Source of the DNA: Chloroflexota bacterium
GTDB taxonomy: Bacteria > Chloroflexota > Anaerolineae > J036 > Brachytrichaceae
Length of the DNA stretch: 64,000 bases
Direction: 5' to 3'
Assembly (NCBI GenBank): GCA_021788625.1
Contig: JAJYKL010000001.1
Span: 1-64,000, forward strand
In this document: positions 47,899-56,488 of the stretch, piece by piece
How the letters are laid out: each line of letters begins with the position of its first letter
How positions within the stretch are numbered: position 1 is the first letter of the stretch
Notes under the pieces: generated by a model
Seen by the model: the letters and a program-made list of their open reading frames with translations, nothing else
The model's database searches: none
What the model was told of the DNA's origin: nothing
Made by a program: the position numbers and the translations under genes

Positions 47899-47983
47899 TA
47901 GGGCGGGTGGGAGTCGAACCCACACGCTACTTCCGTAGCAGAAGATTTTAAGTCTCCGGCGTCTGCCATTTCGCCACCGCCCC
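47899..47983 (-). tRNA. tRNA-Leu (anticodon UAA)
   Basis: An 85-nt cloverleaf with a long variable arm typical of class II tRNA. The D-region GGCGAAATGGCAGACGC, anticodon stem GGAGA/TCTTC with loop CTTAAAA (anticodon TAA), variable arm TGCTACGGAAGTAGC-like, and T-stem GTGGG TTCGACT CCCAC are visible. The acceptor stem is GGGGCGG paired with CCGCCCT, giving a G1-U72 wobble at the end; the discriminator is A. CCA is not encoded. Confidence 0.93.
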
Positions 47984-48097
47984 AGAGCCCAGCGCCGACC
48001 TAAACGGTGCGCCCGAAAATTGTAGCACCATGCCAGGCGCGTGCGATGAGCTGGAAAGGCGCACCTGGTTGGAGATAATCGATACCCGGAGGAATGA

Positions 48098-49258
48098 ATG
48101 CGGATCACAGATGTAAAAACCTACATCGCGGGGAATCCCTGGAAGAACTGGGTGTTCACGCGGGTGGAGACGGATGAAGACGTGTATGGCATTGGCGAGG
48201 CTACCTTGAACGGGTTCGCCAGGACTGTAGAAGCCGCTATTCACGAATTAAAGCAGTTTGTAATTGGCCAGGATCCATTCGACGTGGAGTCGCATTCGTT
48301 GCGCCTTGCTCGTGATGTTTTCTCTGACGGCGGACAGGTACAGGGCTGTGCCCTGGCTGGCCTGGAGTATGCATGTTGGGATATTATGGGCAAAGTGACG
48401 CGCCAGCCGGTCTTCAAGCTGTTGGGTGGGCGGTGCCATGATCGGTTACGCGTCTACGCCAATGGCTGGTATCGTGGACCTCGCACTCCCGAAAGCTTCC
48501 ACCAGAAAGCCCGCGAGGTGGTTGCACGAGGCTACACAGCGCTCAAGTTTGACCCATTTGGTTCAGCCTGGCGTGTGGTGGACCGTGAAGACTTTGCGTT
48601 GGCAATAGAGATCATCGCCGCCGTCCGCGATGCTGTCGGGCCTAATGTGGATGTATTGGTAGAAGGACACAATCGATTCAGTGTTCACACCGCATTACAG
48701 TTTGCAGATGCGATGGCGCCCTACAAACCTACGTGGTTTGAAGCGCCGGTACCACCGCAGCGTATTGCGTCCACCGTCGCGGTTGCCAGTCGCAGCCCTG
48801 TCTCCATTGCGTGCGGCGAAGACTATTACTGTCGAGAGCAATTTTCTGAGCTACTGATGCATGACGCGGTTCATATCATCCAACTCGAACCGCAATTCCT
48901 GGGAATGACCGTGGCGAAGCAAGTATGTGGCATGGTAAACGCATACGGCGGCGTAACCGCTCCGCATAGCGCACAAGGTCCGCTCTGCTCGGTGGCTTGT
49001 GCACACCTGAATACGGCTACACCCAACTTCTATATCCATGAGATCTTTGACGACTTCAATGACGATTGGAGTACCAATATTCTCAGTAACCCGGTGAAGG
49101 TAGAAGATGGCTATATAACCCTAAGTGATGATCGGGTGGGTTGGGGTACGGATTTGAATTACGAGGAAATTGCCAGACATCCCTACAACCCCCACAATTT
49201 CCTGCCCTTGTTCAGGCAGGGCTGGGAACGCCGTAAACCAGTAGATGCTGATGAATGA
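48098..49258 (+). CDS. Mandelate racemase / muconate-lactonizing (enolase) superfamily dehydratase
   Basis: A 386-residue enolase-superfamily protein resembling galactonate and related sugar-acid dehydratases. The lid domain starts MRITDVKTYIAGNPWKNWVF. In the barrel, YTALKFDPFG carries the first base region, VLVEGHNRFSVHTAL and IACGEDYYCREQF the metal ligands, and VTAPHSAQGPL the histidine of the second half. GGAGGA (48088-48093) supports ATG at 48098. The substrate is probably an aldonate, but the loop residues that decide this cannot be read safely. A GT-C gene follows after 7 bp. Confidence 0.9.
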   Translation: MRITDVKTYIAGNPWKNWVFTRVETDEDVYGIGEATLNGFARTVEAAIHELKQFVIGQDPFDVESHSLRLARDVFSDGGQVQGCALAGLEYACWDIMGKVTRQPVFKLLGGRCHDRLRVYANGWYRGPRTPESFHQKAREVVARGYTALKFDPFGSAWRVVDREDFALAIEIIAAVRDAVGPNVDVLVEGHNRFSVHTALQFADAMAPYKPTWFEAPVPPQRIASTVAVASRSPVSIACGEDYYCREQFSELLMHDAVHIIQLEPQFLGMTVAKQVCGMVNAYGGVTAPHSAQGPLCSVACAHLNTATPNFYIHEIFDDFNDDWSTNILSNPVKVEDGYITLSDDRVGWGTDLNYEEIARHPYNPHNFLPLFRQGWERRKPVDADE

Positions 49259-49265
49259 GGGTCCC

Positions 49266-51662
49266 ATGTGGGATCAGGATCGGCCTCACTTGACACACGG
49301 TATAGTGAATTCTCTACTGCCACAACGGGCGTCCAGCCGTTATGCCCTGATTGCCCTATTTATCTATGCTTTGGGCGCTGGCGTGATTGGCTGGCTGGTG
49401 CATGGAATCCGATTCGACGACCCTTTTATCACCTACCGTTACGCCGCTCACCTGGCTCATGGGCAGGGTTTTCGTTTCAACGTTGGCGAGACGACACTGA
49501 TCACCACTGCGCCACTTTATGCACTGATCCTCGCGGCCATGAGCATGTTCGGACTCCAGCCAGAGCAAATCAGTGTATGGATAGGAATTGCGTCTCTGGC
49601 GCTGGCCGCGTGGGCTCTGTTACTGCTGGGCGAAAGACGCGGGCAGACCATTGGTGGCTTTGTTGCAGGTTTGTTACTCTTGCTCTGCCCACTCGCGTGG
49701 CTCACCCTGGGCTTTGAAACACCCCTCTTCATCGCGGTAGCGCTTTTTACTTATCTTGCCGTAGATTCACATCGACCTGTCTGGGCAGGCATTGGCGCCG
49801 GAATTGCATTGGGGTTGCGTGGTGATGGAGCAATTGTTCTGGCCGTGGCACTGCTTTTTGCCTTTGACTGGGAGACATTTCGACGGGCACTCCGTACAGG
49901 GATGCCAATTAAAGCGTGGTTTGCCTGCAGCGTTAATGCCCTACGAATCTTGCTTATTGCCGTTCTGGTGTACCTGCCACTCGCGGTCTGGCTAATGGTT
50001 CAGTTTGGTTCGCCGATCCCAACTACGTTGCAGACCAAATCCGCTCAGGCTATCTCAGGACTGACAGGCTTCTACCCTTATACCTCTTTCCTGCAAGGGG
50101 GCTGGATGCTGGTACAGGCACTGGTGATGCAGAGTCCGCTCCTGATAGCTCTATTACCTTTGTGCCTGATAGGGATTGTTGCCGTCATCTGGAAACGCCA
50201 TGCCGATTTCCATTTTCCGATCGTCTGGGGTGTAGCCCATCTGGTGGGGTACACTTTGCTGAGCGTCTCTCCATATGTATGGTACTACGCGCCAGCGCTG
50301 CCAGGCCTGCTAAACTTATCGACCGAGGGCATCAGGGTACTGAGTAAGGCTGGACGCAGTCGTCTTCGTCCGGTTACTGTCTTTGCTGGGCTGACAGGAT
50401 TATTGGTTATCGGATCCATCGCCGCTGATCTACCCATCATATCGGTTGTTCATGGTGCCACTCCACCTCCTCCCACTGATCTGCGTGCCAAGCTCTTGCC
50501 CGAGACCAAAGTTGACATCTACAAGCGGGTGGGTACGTGGATGCACGATCACACCCCTCCAACAGCTACCTTCGGCGTGACTGAATTGGGTGTGATGGGC
50601 TACTACTCCGACAGGCGCATGATTGATTTTCTGGGGCTGACCCAACCTCAATATCTGGCGGCCATCCGGCACGATGACTATCTGCAAGCACTAATACGCG
50701 AGCAACCCGACTACGTGGCGCTCAGTAACGTCAACGCACTCTACGATGTTGATCCGCAGCGTTCAGCCTGGTTCACGGCACTGTACACTCCTGTTGTCTC
50801 TTTTTCTGATGAGCGTTTCTGGGGTTCACCCATGGTGGTCTGGAGGCGTCTCGGCGCACCCGTATCTACCAATATCGTGCTTGACGACACACCGCATGAC
50901 CTGGGTGATGGGTGGCAAATCATGGCCGTGCGTGCCAACTCCAGTGTCATTACACCCGGATCACCATTATTCACGCAACTGCTATTACGAGCAGGGCAGG
51001 CAGATGGTACACGCACTTTACGCGTACAGGCGGTGCTCATTCAAGGTGGTGACGGTTTGCCTGTCACAAGCCGGTTGATTCATACGGACCTATGGAAGAA
51101 TGGCGAACAGGATTGGGTCGACTTCCCCATTGTGCCACAGCAAAATCCGCCGCCAGGGGGATATGTCATACAGGCAAATTGGCTGGGGAGTGGTCGTCAG
51201 GTACAGACAGGTTATCTGAAAGTCGGACTCGGCGTGCATGAACCTGCTGATGCCACGTTCGCGCCGCTCAGCGATGGTGTGAAGGTGCAGGTGCTATCAC
51301 AACCCATAACGGCCTGTATTGGTGGACAGATGCCAGTTACAGTCACCTGGCGTGGTGGAACAAGTGGGTTGATGCCGTACACGGCGTTCGTCCAGTTGCG
51401 CTCAGGCGAAACAGTTATTTCTTCCGCTGATGCACCCCCTCGCCAGGGCACATATCCGACTCCAGTCTGGTCGGTGGGTGAGGTGATACCAGATGTTCAT
51501 GTGCTGATGATTCCTGCGGACGTCGCACCGGGTGCCTACGATCTGGTGGTGGGGCTTTATTTGCCAAAAGGAAATAAAAGATTGGCAGTGGATGCATCGG
51601 CTTTCCGCACGCCTGATGGTGGAGTGAGAATTGCCGTTATCCAGGCGCGGTCATGTCAATAA
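49266..51662 (+). CDS. GT-C membrane protein, arabinofuranosyltransferase-like, with C-terminal domains
   Basis: About 798 residues. GAGGG at 49257-49261 points to ATG at 49266; ATG at 49245 lies inside the preceding gene. After helix 1 comes IRFDDPFITYRYAAHLAHGQ, then GFRFNVGETTLI, a signature close to mycobacterial AftB-type transferases. About eleven helices end near residue 410. A soluble region and two beta-rich modules follow; the last has YTAFVQLRSGETVISSADAP, TYPTPVWSVGEVIPD and PGAYDLVVGLYLPKG, the module shared across this window. Donor and acceptor are inferred only. Confidence 0.85.
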   Translation: MWDQDRPHLTHGIVNSLLPQRASSRYALIALFIYALGAGVIGWLVHGIRFDDPFITYRYAAHLAHGQGFRFNVGETTLITTAPLYALILAAMSMFGLQPEQISVWIGIASLALAAWALLLLGERRGQTIGGFVAGLLLLLCPLAWLTLGFETPLFIAVALFTYLAVDSHRPVWAGIGAGIALGLRGDGAIVLAVALLFAFDWETFRRALRTGMPIKAWFACSVNALRILLIAVLVYLPLAVWLMVQFGSPIPTTLQTKSAQAISGLTGFYPYTSFLQGGWMLVQALVMQSPLLIALLPLCLIGIVAVIWKRHADFHFPIVWGVAHLVGYTLLSVSPYVWYYAPALPGLLNLSTEGIRVLSKAGRSRLRPVTVFAGLTGLLVIGSIAADLPIISVVHGATPPPPTDLRAKLLPETKVDIYKRVGTWMHDHTPPTATFGVTELGVMGYYSDRRMIDFLGLTQPQYLAAIRHDDYLQALIREQPDYVALSNVNALYDVDPQRSAWFTALYTPVVSFSDERFWGSPMVVWRRLGAPVSTNIVLDDTPHDLGDGWQIMAVRANSSVITPGSPLFTQLLLRAGQADGTRTLRVQAVLIQGGDGLPVTSRLIHTDLWKNGEQDWVDFPIVPQQNPPPGGYVIQANWLGSGRQVQTGYLKVGLGVHEPADATFAPLSDGVKVQVLSQPITACIGGQMPVTVTWRGGTSGLMPYTAFVQLRSGETVISSADAPPRQGTYPTPVWSVGEVIPDVHVLMIPADVAPGAYDLVVGLYLPKGNKRLAVDASAFRTPDGGVRIAVIQARSCQ

Positions 51663-51772
51663 GAAATTGCTTACAGAAGGCTATCTTGCGGTACAATTTG
51701 CGCAATAGGTTCCTCTTTGTATTTTTGTATTCGGTGCGCCAAGGGCATGCTGTTAATAGAGGAGTTGCAAAG

Positions 51773-52273
51773 ATGAGAAAGGGTTTTTCACGCAGGGAGT
51801 TATTGCGATCGACGGTTATTATGGGTGGTTTGGGAGTAGGTTCCATCGTTTTGGAAGCATGTGGCAGCGCGGGACCGAGTGCGACACCAACTCCCGCTGC
51901 TGGTCTGGGAAAAACATACACCTTTACCTTGGATGCAGGTAACACGGTGGCGTTCAGTCAGCAAAAACTGACAGCAGAGGCCGGTTCTAAAATAACTGTC
52001 ACCTTCACGAATAAATCCACAGATAAGCAATATAACTGGGTTCTTTCTCAACCAGGTAAAATGCTACGTGTGGTGACGGACGGACAGTCGCAAGGGTCAA
52101 GCAGTGGTTATGTCGTACCCAATGACCCCAATGTAATTGCCCATACAAAGCTACTGAAGCCTGGCGAAAGTGATACGATCACGTTTAATGCGCCGCCACC
52201 CGGCAGTTACCCTTTTTTCTGTACATACCCGGGATTTTATACACGACTGAACGGTACTCTGATTATAACGTGA
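51773..52273 (+). CDS. Azurin-like cupredoxin-fold lipoprotein lacking most copper ligands
   Basis: A 166-residue lipoprotein. ATG at 51773 has AGAGGAG at 51758-51764. The N-terminus carries a twin-arginine motif (SRRELLR) and a lipobox ending at C30 (VLEACG), so it is exported by Tat and lipid-anchored outside. The mature part (about 45-166) aligns by eye with azurin: VVTDGQSQG, VIAHTKLLKPGESDTITF, FFCTYPGFYTRLNGTL. Azurin's copper ligands His46, Cys112, His117 and Met121 correspond to Y87, C150, F155 and L159: only the cysteine remains. An electron-transfer role is therefore doubtful. A strong terminator follows. Confidence 0.9.
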   Translation: MRKGFSRRELLRSTVIMGGLGVGSIVLEACGSAGPSATPTPAAGLGKTYTFTLDAGNTVAFSQQKLTAEAGSKITVTFTNKSTDKQYNWVLSQPGKMLRVVTDGQSQGSSSGYVVPNDPNVIAHTKLLKPGESDTITFNAPPPGSYPFFCTYPGFYTRLNGTLIIT

Positions 52274-52304
52274 TATTTCCGCACCGGTTTACTGATGCCA
52301 TAAT

Positions 52305-52346
52305 AACAAAAACATCGTCCGCATGAATGCGGACGATGTTTTTGTT
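52305..52346. terminator. Bidirectional rho-independent terminator
   Basis: A 19-bp perfect stem (52305-52323 with 52328-52346) around a TGAA tetraloop; the core is ACATCGTCCGCA. T-runs flank both sides (TTTTTGTT on the plus strand, and its complement on the minus strand). It separates the convergent cupredoxin and permease genes. Confidence 0.93.
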
Positions 52347-52376
52347 TACGGTGTTTCAATAAGTGAAACACGTTTG

Positions 52377-53285
52377 TCAGCCTGTACGCTCTGATGAGGG
52401 ATCCAGTGCGTCGCGTACACCGTCTCCGAAGAAGGAAAAGCCGATGAACACGATCATCAACAAGGCTGTTGGGTAAGCCCCCAGGTAGACGAAGCTCTGC
52501 ACGTACTGGCCGGCGTTCCCCAGCATCTTGCCCCAACTGGGCGTCGGGTCGTTGATGCCATAGCCCAGGAAGCTCAAGCCGGCCTCTGCGACCATAAAGC
52601 CAGGAATGCCGAAGGCGATGCTTACCAAAATGGGGTTGATGATGTTGGGGAGTATGTGACGCAATGCGATGAAGCGTGTGTTGGCACCCAGGCTGCGCGA
52701 TGCTTCCACGAACTCGCGATCCTTATAGCTGAGCACCTGGGCGCGTACCAGACGCACCATGCCAGGCCAGGACAGAATTGCGATCGCGAAGGTCACGTTG
52801 AGCGTGCCGTTGCCGATCATGGTCATAATCAGGATCTGGAACAGCAAACCTGGCATGGAACCCACTATTTCAAGCATACGGTTTACGACGAAATCGATGG
52901 TTCCCTTATACCAGGCGGCCAGAAACCCCAGTACGATGCCAACTAGTAGTGCAAACGTCATGGACGTTACACCTACGATCAAGCTGGTATTCGCACCCCA
53001 GATCAGGCGGCTGAGGAAGTCGCGCCCCGCGTCGTCCGTGCCCAGCAGGTGACCAGGTAACGTGCCGGGAGGTGCAAATGTATAGATGCTTGTTTTGTCG
53101 AATGGATAGGGGGAGATGATGGGTGCGAAGACGCCGGTGAAGAGGAAGAGGAAGACGATGACTCCGCCAAGGATGGCAAGCTTATTCTTGCGGAAACGAC
53201 GCCACGCCAAATAGAACGGCGAAAGCACTTTGTATTCCGTCGGTGCTGCCTTTTTTTGAGTTCGAGCGAGATTTACGGTTGCCAT
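52377..53285 (-). CDS. Oligopeptide-type ABC transporter permease (OppC/DppC family)
   Basis: A 302-residue inner-membrane permease. The cytoplasmic N-terminus ends with SPFYLAWRRFRKNKLAILGG, helix 1 follows, then the domain LLGTDDAGRDFLSRLIWGAN. The EAA loop is VEASRSLGANTRFIALRHIL. GLSFLGYGINDPTPSWGKML is a family block. It starts 13 bp after the OppB-like gene. The terminator lies just beyond its end, so no ATPase gene (oppD/oppF) follows. Confidence 0.93.
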   Translation of the reverse strand: MATVNLARTQKKAAPTEYKVLSPFYLAWRRFRKNKLAILGGVIVFLFLFTGVFAPIISPYPFDKTSIYTFAPPGTLPGHLLGTDDAGRDFLSRLIWGANTSLIVGVTSMTFALLVGIVLGFLAAWYKGTIDFVVNRMLEIVGSMPGLLFQILIMTMIGNGTLNVTFAIAILSWPGMVRLVRAQVLSYKDREFVEASRSLGANTRFIALRHILPNIINPILVSIAFGIPGFMVAEAGLSFLGYGINDPTPSWGKMLGNAGQYVQSFVYLGAYPTALLMIVFIGFSFFGDGVRDALDPSSERTG

Positions 53286-53298
53286 TCTATTCTCTTGT

Positions 53299-54228
53299 TC
53301 AGGTCAGCCGGATGCGTGGATCAAGGATGGTGTAGGCAATGTCCGTCAGGAGGTAGGTCAGAGTCAGGATGACTGCAATGATCAGCACGCTGGCCATGAT
53401 GACTGGGTAGTCGCGGTTGGTGATGCTGTCCAGGTAGAAGTGGCCGATGCCAGGGATGACGAACCACTGTTCGACGAAAGCGGATCCCGTGATGGCATTG
53501 GTCAATACAGGACCGAAGATGGTCACGATGGGCACCAGCATGTTGCGCATGGCGTGCTTCACGATGACCTTGGCTCTGGATACGCCCTTGGCGCGCGCCG
53601 TGCGGATGTAATCTTGGCCGAGCACGTCAAGCATGCCGTGGCGCATGTAGCGCGCCAGGGACCCGACAGTGCCCAGCCCGAAGATAATGACGGGCAGCAC
53701 CAGCGTCTTCGGATTACCACTGGGATTCCACCCGCCGTAGGGGAACCAGCGCAGGTCGACGGCGAAGATGGCCAGGGCGAAAAACGCCAGGGCGAAGGAG
53801 GGCAAGGTGACGGTTACGAGTGCGAACACCGTGATGATCTGGTCTAGGAGCTGGTTGCGGTGCAGCGCCGCCACGATGCCCAAAACCGCGCCGAGGGGGA
53901 AGCTCCACAGGACGGCCAACCCACCCAGCAGCAGGCTATTGGGCCAGTACTTAAAGAACAGGTCAGTGACCTTCTGGCCAGGGTACTTGTACGAGTAGCC
54001 AAAATCGCCATGCACGGCGGCGATCATATACTTGGCCCACTGCACGTAGAAGGGTTGGTCCAGACCGTACTTGGCGATCATGTTGGCCTTGGCAACCGGC
54101 TCCAGTGGCATGTTCGTCTCGTCGAACGGTCCTCCGGGTGTTTTCCACATCAGGAAGAACGTAATGAATGACACGGCCAGAACAACAAAAACAAAACCGA
54201 GTAGCCGTTGTAGCAGGTATCGCGACAT
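53299..54228 (-). CDS. Oligopeptide-type ABC transporter permease (OppB/DppB family)
   Basis: A 309-residue permease. It starts MSRYLLQRLLGFVFVVLAVS and includes the family's GPFDETNMPLEP loop, YGLDQPFYVQWAKYM and GDFGYSYKYPGQKVTDLFF; the EAA loop is YIRTARAKGVSRAKVIVKHAMRN in pieces. It pairs with the OppC-like protein to form the membrane channel. The gap to the binding-protein gene upstream holds a 10-bp hairpin (54259-54289) that may reduce transcription into the permeases. Confidence 0.93.
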   Translation of the reverse strand: MSRYLLQRLLGFVFVVLAVSFITFFLMWKTPGGPFDETNMPLEPVAKANMIAKYGLDQPFYVQWAKYMIAAVHGDFGYSYKYPGQKVTDLFFKYWPNSLLLGGLAVLWSFPLGAVLGIVAALHRNQLLDQIITVFALVTVTLPSFALAFFALAIFAVDLRWFPYGGWNPSGNPKTLVLPVIIFGLGTVGSLARYMRHGMLDVLGQDYIRTARAKGVSRAKVIVKHAMRNMLVPIVTIFGPVLTNAITGSAFVEQWFVIPGIGHFYLDSITNRDYPVIMASVLIIAVILTLTYLLTDIAYTILDPRIRLT

Positions 54229-54258
54229 GGATATTCTATCTTTGCACTAACATCGATC

Positions 54259-54289
54259 TGGTCCGGGGCAGGTGTGCTACCCCGGACCA
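54259..54289 (-). promoter_or_regulatory. Intercistronic hairpin between binding protein and permease genes
   Basis: A 10-bp perfect stem TGGTCCGGGG/CCCCGGACCA (54259-54268 with 54280-54289) with an 11-nt loop and no T-run. Such hairpins often stabilise the upstream message or partly terminate, giving more binding protein than permease. That role is inferred from position. Confidence 0.6.
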
Positions 54290-54305
54290 ACTGGAAACGT
54301 ACGAC

Positions 54306-56249
54306 CTATGGGATGGTGCGCTTGGCGGCGGCTACTTCTGAGGTGATGTACATCGATGAGAAGTAAGGTGTGAAGCCTGCGTTCGCCGGCCAGGCCCAAC
54401 CAGGGTTGGTGTTGACCTTGCCAGGCAGGAAACCGGGGCCTTTCAGATAGGGCTTCCACAGGTTGACGGGTGTGCGGTGATAGATCCACACGAACGCGCA
54501 ACTCTCCGTCAAGATCTTTTCAGCCTGCTGGTAGAGCTGCGTGCGCTCGGGCTCCTGGCTCATCGGGCCAGCTTTGGCTAGCAGGTCCTGGTACTGCTTG
54601 TCGTTCCAGGTGTGGCGTCCACCCAACTTGTTTCCCTTAAACACGCCCAGCATGTTCGATGGGTCCAGGTAGTCCATACCGTAAGAGACGCAGCCGAACG
54701 GGATGGAAGGCGTGGCCAGCGTGTCAGCCGTGAAGGTCTTCCCGTCCATCGCCTTGACGTCTACATTGATCCCCAAGTTTGTCTTGATGGCGTCAGCGTA
54801 GGTGCTGCAGATGGCATTGTAGGGTGGGTTATCGTTGCGGTAGATGATGGTCAGGTTGGTCACCTTCAAACCCGATTGCTGGTAGAGCTGTTTGGCCATG
54901 TCCGGGTTGTAAGCCTGGATGTCCTTCAGGGCTTCTTCGTTGGAGGCGGGGAAGCCGGGGGCCAAGAAGCCGTAAGCCGGGCGGCCCAGGATGGGCTTGA
55001 CGATGTTCTTGACGATGTTCTCACGATCCAGCAGGTGCGCCAGCGCCTGGCGGAACTTCAGGTTGTCATACGGTTTTTGCAGAACATCGAAGAAGAAGTA
55101 ATCGGTGCGGAAGTCGCCCACATCGGGTGTGGCATCCTTGCTGAGAGTCGGGCTGTTTAGCACCGTCTCAATATCAGCGGCGGAGCCAATACCAACGTTG
55201 TCGATCTGACCAGCCTGGTAGGCTTGGAAGGCGTTCTGGTAGGGCACGAAGATGACGCGCTCCAGGAAGGGCATGATGTCGGGAGCAGCCTTGGTGTTGA
55301 TGACGGCCTCAAAGCGTGTAGGCGACCAGTTCTTGACAAGGAACTGACCACAGGAAACGCACTTGGCCGGGTCGGTGATATACTGCGCGCCGATCTTGGG
55401 ATCTTTGTTGGGAGCCGCGGCGGTGGCGGCCGCCAGTGCCTTGGCGTTGAAGGGCATGTAATAGATGGTCAGGCGCGGCATGTAAGGCGTTGGCACGCTG
55501 GTTTCCATAATCAGCGTGTAGTCGTCTGTCTTGTTTACTCCAAGCTGATCCATCGTTGCTTTCTTCGCGACGACTTCTCCAAAGTTCTTGATGTTGCCAG
55601 TGCCCTTGTCCCAGTACCATGTGAAGTCGTAGGCGACTGCAGGGTCGGCCATGTGCTGCATGGTGGCAATGAAGTCGTCGGCGTTCAGGTTGCCGGAGCC
55701 ATCAGACCAGGGCAGGTCGTTGCGCAACTTGAATGTCCAGGTCAGTCCGTCAGCGGAAACGGACCATGTGGAGGCTGCACCGGGCACCATCTCGAAGTCG
55801 TGATTGATACGGGTGAGGGGTACGGCGTATACATCGGCGAGACCTGAGCGGTTATACACACTGCCGGTAATCTGGCCATCGGTACCAGGACCAGCCGCGC
55901 CACTCAAAAGGTATACCTGCTGGTCGGGCGGAGCAGCATCTGCTGGTAATACCTTGCCACCGCTATTGGCAGCCGCGGCTGCAGTGGCGGTAGCAGCCGG
56001 CGTGTCGGTGGCTGCCGGTGCAGCGGGGGTGTCTGTTGCAGCAGTCGTCGCAGTTGCAGCAGGGGCGGACGTGTCTGTCGCGGCGGGGGCTGAAGTATTA
56101 GTTGCGGCTGGTGCGGTAGTGGGAGCAGGTGTTGGTGTGGCACCGCATGCGACTAGGGCAGCTGTGGCGCCTGTCGCACCCAGCACCTTCAGCATTTGCC
56201 GGCGAGTTACCACGGTCTTGCTGATCTTGCGTGTTACGGACGAACTCAT
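54306..56249 (-). CDS. ABC transporter substrate-binding lipoprotein, family 5 (peptide/oligopeptide)
   Basis: A 647-residue extracytoplasmic binding protein. A Tat-like motif (TRRQMLK at 15-21) and a lipobox ending at C35 (LVACG) give an anchored lipoprotein. Residues ~36-100 are a low-complexity Ala/Thr/Pro linker with recurring AATDT and APAAT units. The SBP_bac_5 body follows, with FKLRNDLPWSDGSGNLNADD and FRQALAHLLDRENIVKNIV as signatures. AAGGAGGA at 56257-56264 sets the start. A consensus promoter and a ~200-nt leader precede it. Substrate (peptide, sugar or nickel) cannot be read from sequence. Confidence 0.93.
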   Translation of the reverse strand: MSSSVTRKISKTVVTRRQMLKVLGATGATAALVACGATPTPAPTTAPAATNTSAPAATDTSAPAATATTAATDTPAAPAATDTPAATATAAAAANSGGKVLPADAAPPDQQVYLLSGAAGPGTDGQITGSVYNRSGLADVYAVPLTRINHDFEMVPGAASTWSVSADGLTWTFKLRNDLPWSDGSGNLNADDFIATMQHMADPAVAYDFTWYWDKGTGNIKNFGEVVAKKATMDQLGVNKTDDYTLIMETSVPTPYMPRLTIYYMPFNAKALAAATAAAPNKDPKIGAQYITDPAKCVSCGQFLVKNWSPTRFEAVINTKAAPDIMPFLERVIFVPYQNAFQAYQAGQIDNVGIGSAADIETVLNSPTLSKDATPDVGDFRTDYFFFDVLQKPYDNLKFRQALAHLLDRENIVKNIVKPILGRPAYGFLAPGFPASNEEALKDIQAYNPDMAKQLYQQSGLKVTNLTIIYRNDNPPYNAICSTYADAIKTNLGINVDVKAMDGKTFTADTLATPSIPFGCVSYGMDYLDPSNMLGVFKGNKLGGRHTWNDKQYQDLLAKAGPMSQEPERTQLYQQAEKILTESCAFVWIYHRTPVNLWKPYLKGPGFLPGKVNTNPGWAWPANAGFTPYFSSMYITSEVAAAKRTIP

Positions 56250-56453
56250 CTGACTATCCTCCTTAACGTTGTAAAGGTTTTCCTTTCTCGAATCAAATTG
56301 AAATGCAATGACCGCTGTGAAAGCTAATGCATTACAGGCGTCATGAATTTAAAACCCAGATGCTGTTCACCTCCTTATGCCTACAGGTGGAGAGCCTGTG
56401 CACTTGCTGGCTCGGTAGTCGGGTGAGGCCCTTTACCGGCGAATAAAGACATA
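56250..56453 (-). promoter_or_regulatory. Long structured 5' leader of oppA-like gene, riboswitch-like
   Basis: The leader predicted from the promoter at 56460-56488 is about 200 nt. In transcript order: stem CGGTA/TACCG (56438-56434 with 56417-56413) enclosing GGG/CCC; stem AGCC/GGCT (56412-56409 with 56396-56393); and CACCT (56389-56385) able to pair with AGGTG (56372-56368). The last pairing covers AAGGAGGTGA (56376-56367), a full 10-nt complement of the usual 16S 3' end, located ~120 nt before the real start codon. No convincing gene follows that site; only a 9-codon GTG frame and a 6-codon ATG frame do. I cannot assign it to a known riboswitch class. Confidence 0.55.
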
Positions 56454-56459
56454 GGTGGA

Positions 56460-56488
56460 ATCATACGAATAGGACCTCACTTTGTCAA
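56460..56488 (-). promoter_or_regulatory. Sigma-70-type promoter of the oppA-B-C-like genes
   Basis: On the minus strand TTGACA (complement of 56483-56488) and TATGAT (complement of 56460-56465) are spaced 17 bp, an 11-of-12 match to consensus. Transcription should start near 56453. Confidence 0.85.

Noticed and set aside
55804-56253. Plus-strand Ala/Val-rich frame opposite the oppA-like gene
   Set aside because: A composition shadow of the Ala/Thr linker and signal peptide on the minus strand.
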